A DNA stretch of 6,665 nt from Acidobacteriaceae bacterium (GTDB lineage: Bacteria > Acidobacteriota > Vicinamibacteria > Vicinamibacterales > CAVVIG01): positions 1 to 6,665 of the forward strand of contig JAISPN010000189.1 of the NCBI GenBank assembly GCA_031274845.1, read 5' to 3'. Every line of letters starts with the position of its first letter. Within the stretch, counting starts at the first letter, position 1. The notes beneath the pieces are model-generated. The model searched no databases. It saw only the letters and a program-made list of their open reading frames with translations, and had not been told where the DNA came from. Positions 6,042 to 6,665 of the stretch are shown piece after piece. The position numbers were made by a program, and so were the translations under genes.

Positions 6042-6665
6042 ATGTTTCCACGACTCATCGAAAAGCTGATTCGCCGCGCCCACCTCACGACCGATGAGGC
6101 CGCCGCCGCCATGGGCGAGATCATGGAAGGACGCGCGTCCGAGGCGCAGGTTGCCGGTCTGCTCGTGGGGCTCGCCATGAAAGGAGAGCGGCCGCAGGAG
6201 ATCGTCGGTCTGGCGCACGCGATGCGGGCGCACGGCGTGAAGGTGACCGGCGTCTCCGAGGTGTTCGACACCTGCGGCACCGGCGGCGATCGTTCGGGCA
6301 CGTTCAACATCTCGTCGTGCGCGGCGTTGGTGGTGGCGGCCAGCGGTGTGCGCGTCGCCAAGCATGGCAACCGTTCGGTGTCGAGCCAGTCGGGGAGCGC
6401 GGATGTCTTCGAGACGCTGGGCGTGAACGTCGCGGCCTCGCCGGCGATTGTCGAGCGCTGTCTTCGCGAGGTTGGCATCGGATTTTTCTTCGCGCCGACG
6501 TTTCATCCCTCGATGCGGCACGCGGGCCCGGCGCGAAAGTCGCTCGCCGTGCGAACCGCGTTCAATCTGCTCGGTCCGTTGACGAACCCCGCGTTTTATG
6601 ACGATTATTGCGCGGTATACATGAAGAGTTTTTGCGATTACGTCCACCAAAACAGCGATATGAAA
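6042..6665 (+). CDS. trpD: Anthranilate phosphoribosyltransferase, N-terminal half with an aberrant tail
   Basis: TrpD transfers phosphoribose from PRPP to anthranilate, the second tryptophan step. The open frame covers 208 codons to the window end. Residues 1-184 are clearly TrpD: an N-terminal helical region, FDTCGTGGD (75-83) for PRPP binding, FNISS (88-92), KHGNRSVSSQSGSADVFE (107-124), FFFAPTFHPSMRHAGPARK (148-166), and RTAFNLLGPLTNPA (171-184). The family then normally continues with glycine after NPA and reaches about 340 residues. Here the frame instead runs into FYDDYCAVYMKSFCDYV and onward in AT-rich codons, unlike any TrpD I know. Residues 185-208 are therefore probably not part of the true protein (see the separate entry). 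The start is ATG 6042, 17 bp after the trpG stop. AAGGAG at 6023-6028 is a good Shine-Dalgarno, although its 13-base spacing is long. Confidence 0.93.
   Translation, partial: MFPRLIEKLIRRAHLTTDEAAAAMGEIMEGRASEAQVAGLLVGLAMKGERPQEIVGLAHAMRAHGVKVTGVSEVFDTCGTGGDRSGTFNISSCAALVVAASGVRVAKHGNRSVSSQSGSADVFETLGVNVAASPAIVERCLREVGIGFFFAPTFHPSMRHAGPARKSLAVRTAFNLLGPLTNPAFYDDYCAVYMKSFCDYVHQNSDMK
6594..6665 (+). other. Foreign or chimeric sequence at the window end, URO-D-like coding fragment
   Basis: The final 72 bases contain 27 G+C (about 38%), in sharp contrast to the GC-rich trpD just before. In the trpD frame they encode 24 residues beginning FYDDYCAVYMKSF, followed by CDYVHQNSDMK. A Tyr-rich helix leading into D-x-x-H-x-x-S-D-M-K resembles the part of uroporphyrinogen-decarboxylase-family proteins (including corrinoid methyltransferase relatives) just before their conserved HSCG motif. 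That resemblance is from memory and from a short stretch. The break falls at or within a few bases of 6591-6594, straight after the conserved NPA of TrpD. The most economical reading is a misjoined contig end from a lower-GC genome. A real insertion or gene fusion is the alternative. Confidence 0.6.

Noticed and set aside
6042..6665. A genuine TrpD-URO-D fusion enzyme
   Set aside because: The join falls in the middle of the TrpD catalytic domain, removing about half of it, and coincides with an abrupt composition change at the window end; a misjoin is more likely.

Overview
The window is high-GC DNA packed with genes. It looks like a chromosomal piece from an Acidobacteriota-type bacterium. 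That placement is an inference from three things: the GC-rich codon use, a secreted SpoIVB/S55-type peptidase next to a beta-propeller-like exported protein, and a fused AroD-AroE enzyme. No rRNA or other phylogenetic marker is present to confirm it.

Left part (1-2163, minus strand): two exported-protein genes read leftwards, 22 bp apart. The upstream one (322-2163) is a complete S55-type serine peptidase homologue with a signal peptide. The downstream one (1-299) is the N-terminal part of a probable beta-propeller protein, cut by the window edge.

Middle (2164-2494): a 331 bp divergent intergenic region that is almost entirely regulatory. Leftwards there is a perfect TATAAT for the peptidase gene. 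Rightwards there is a TTGACA-type promoter, then a 35-codon leader ORF containing Trp-Trp-Tyr-Trp, then a strong hairpin followed by nine T, ending about 40 bp before the first structural gene. Competing pairings can be drawn between the Trp codons, a middle segment and the terminator. Together these have the architecture of a ribosome-dependent transcription attenuator of the trp type.

Right part (2495-6665, plus strand): a tightly packed operon. It encodes a bifunctional 3-dehydroquinate dehydratase/shikimate dehydrogenase (aroDE), anthranilate synthase large (trpE) and glutaminase (trpG) subunits, and anthranilate phosphoribosyltransferase (trpD, incomplete). The junctions are a 4 bp ATGA overlap, a 9 bp gap and a 17 bp gap. 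The attenuator therefore appears to place two shikimate-pathway steps under tryptophan control together with the first two committed tryptophan steps.

Two anomalies stand out. trpG carries a short in-frame low-GC insertion with a tandem heptamer. The last 72 bases of the window do not continue TrpD: after the conserved LTNPA the frame runs into AT-rich sequence (27 G+C of 72) resembling a uroporphyrinogen-decarboxylase-family protein. This is most simply a chimeric contig end.
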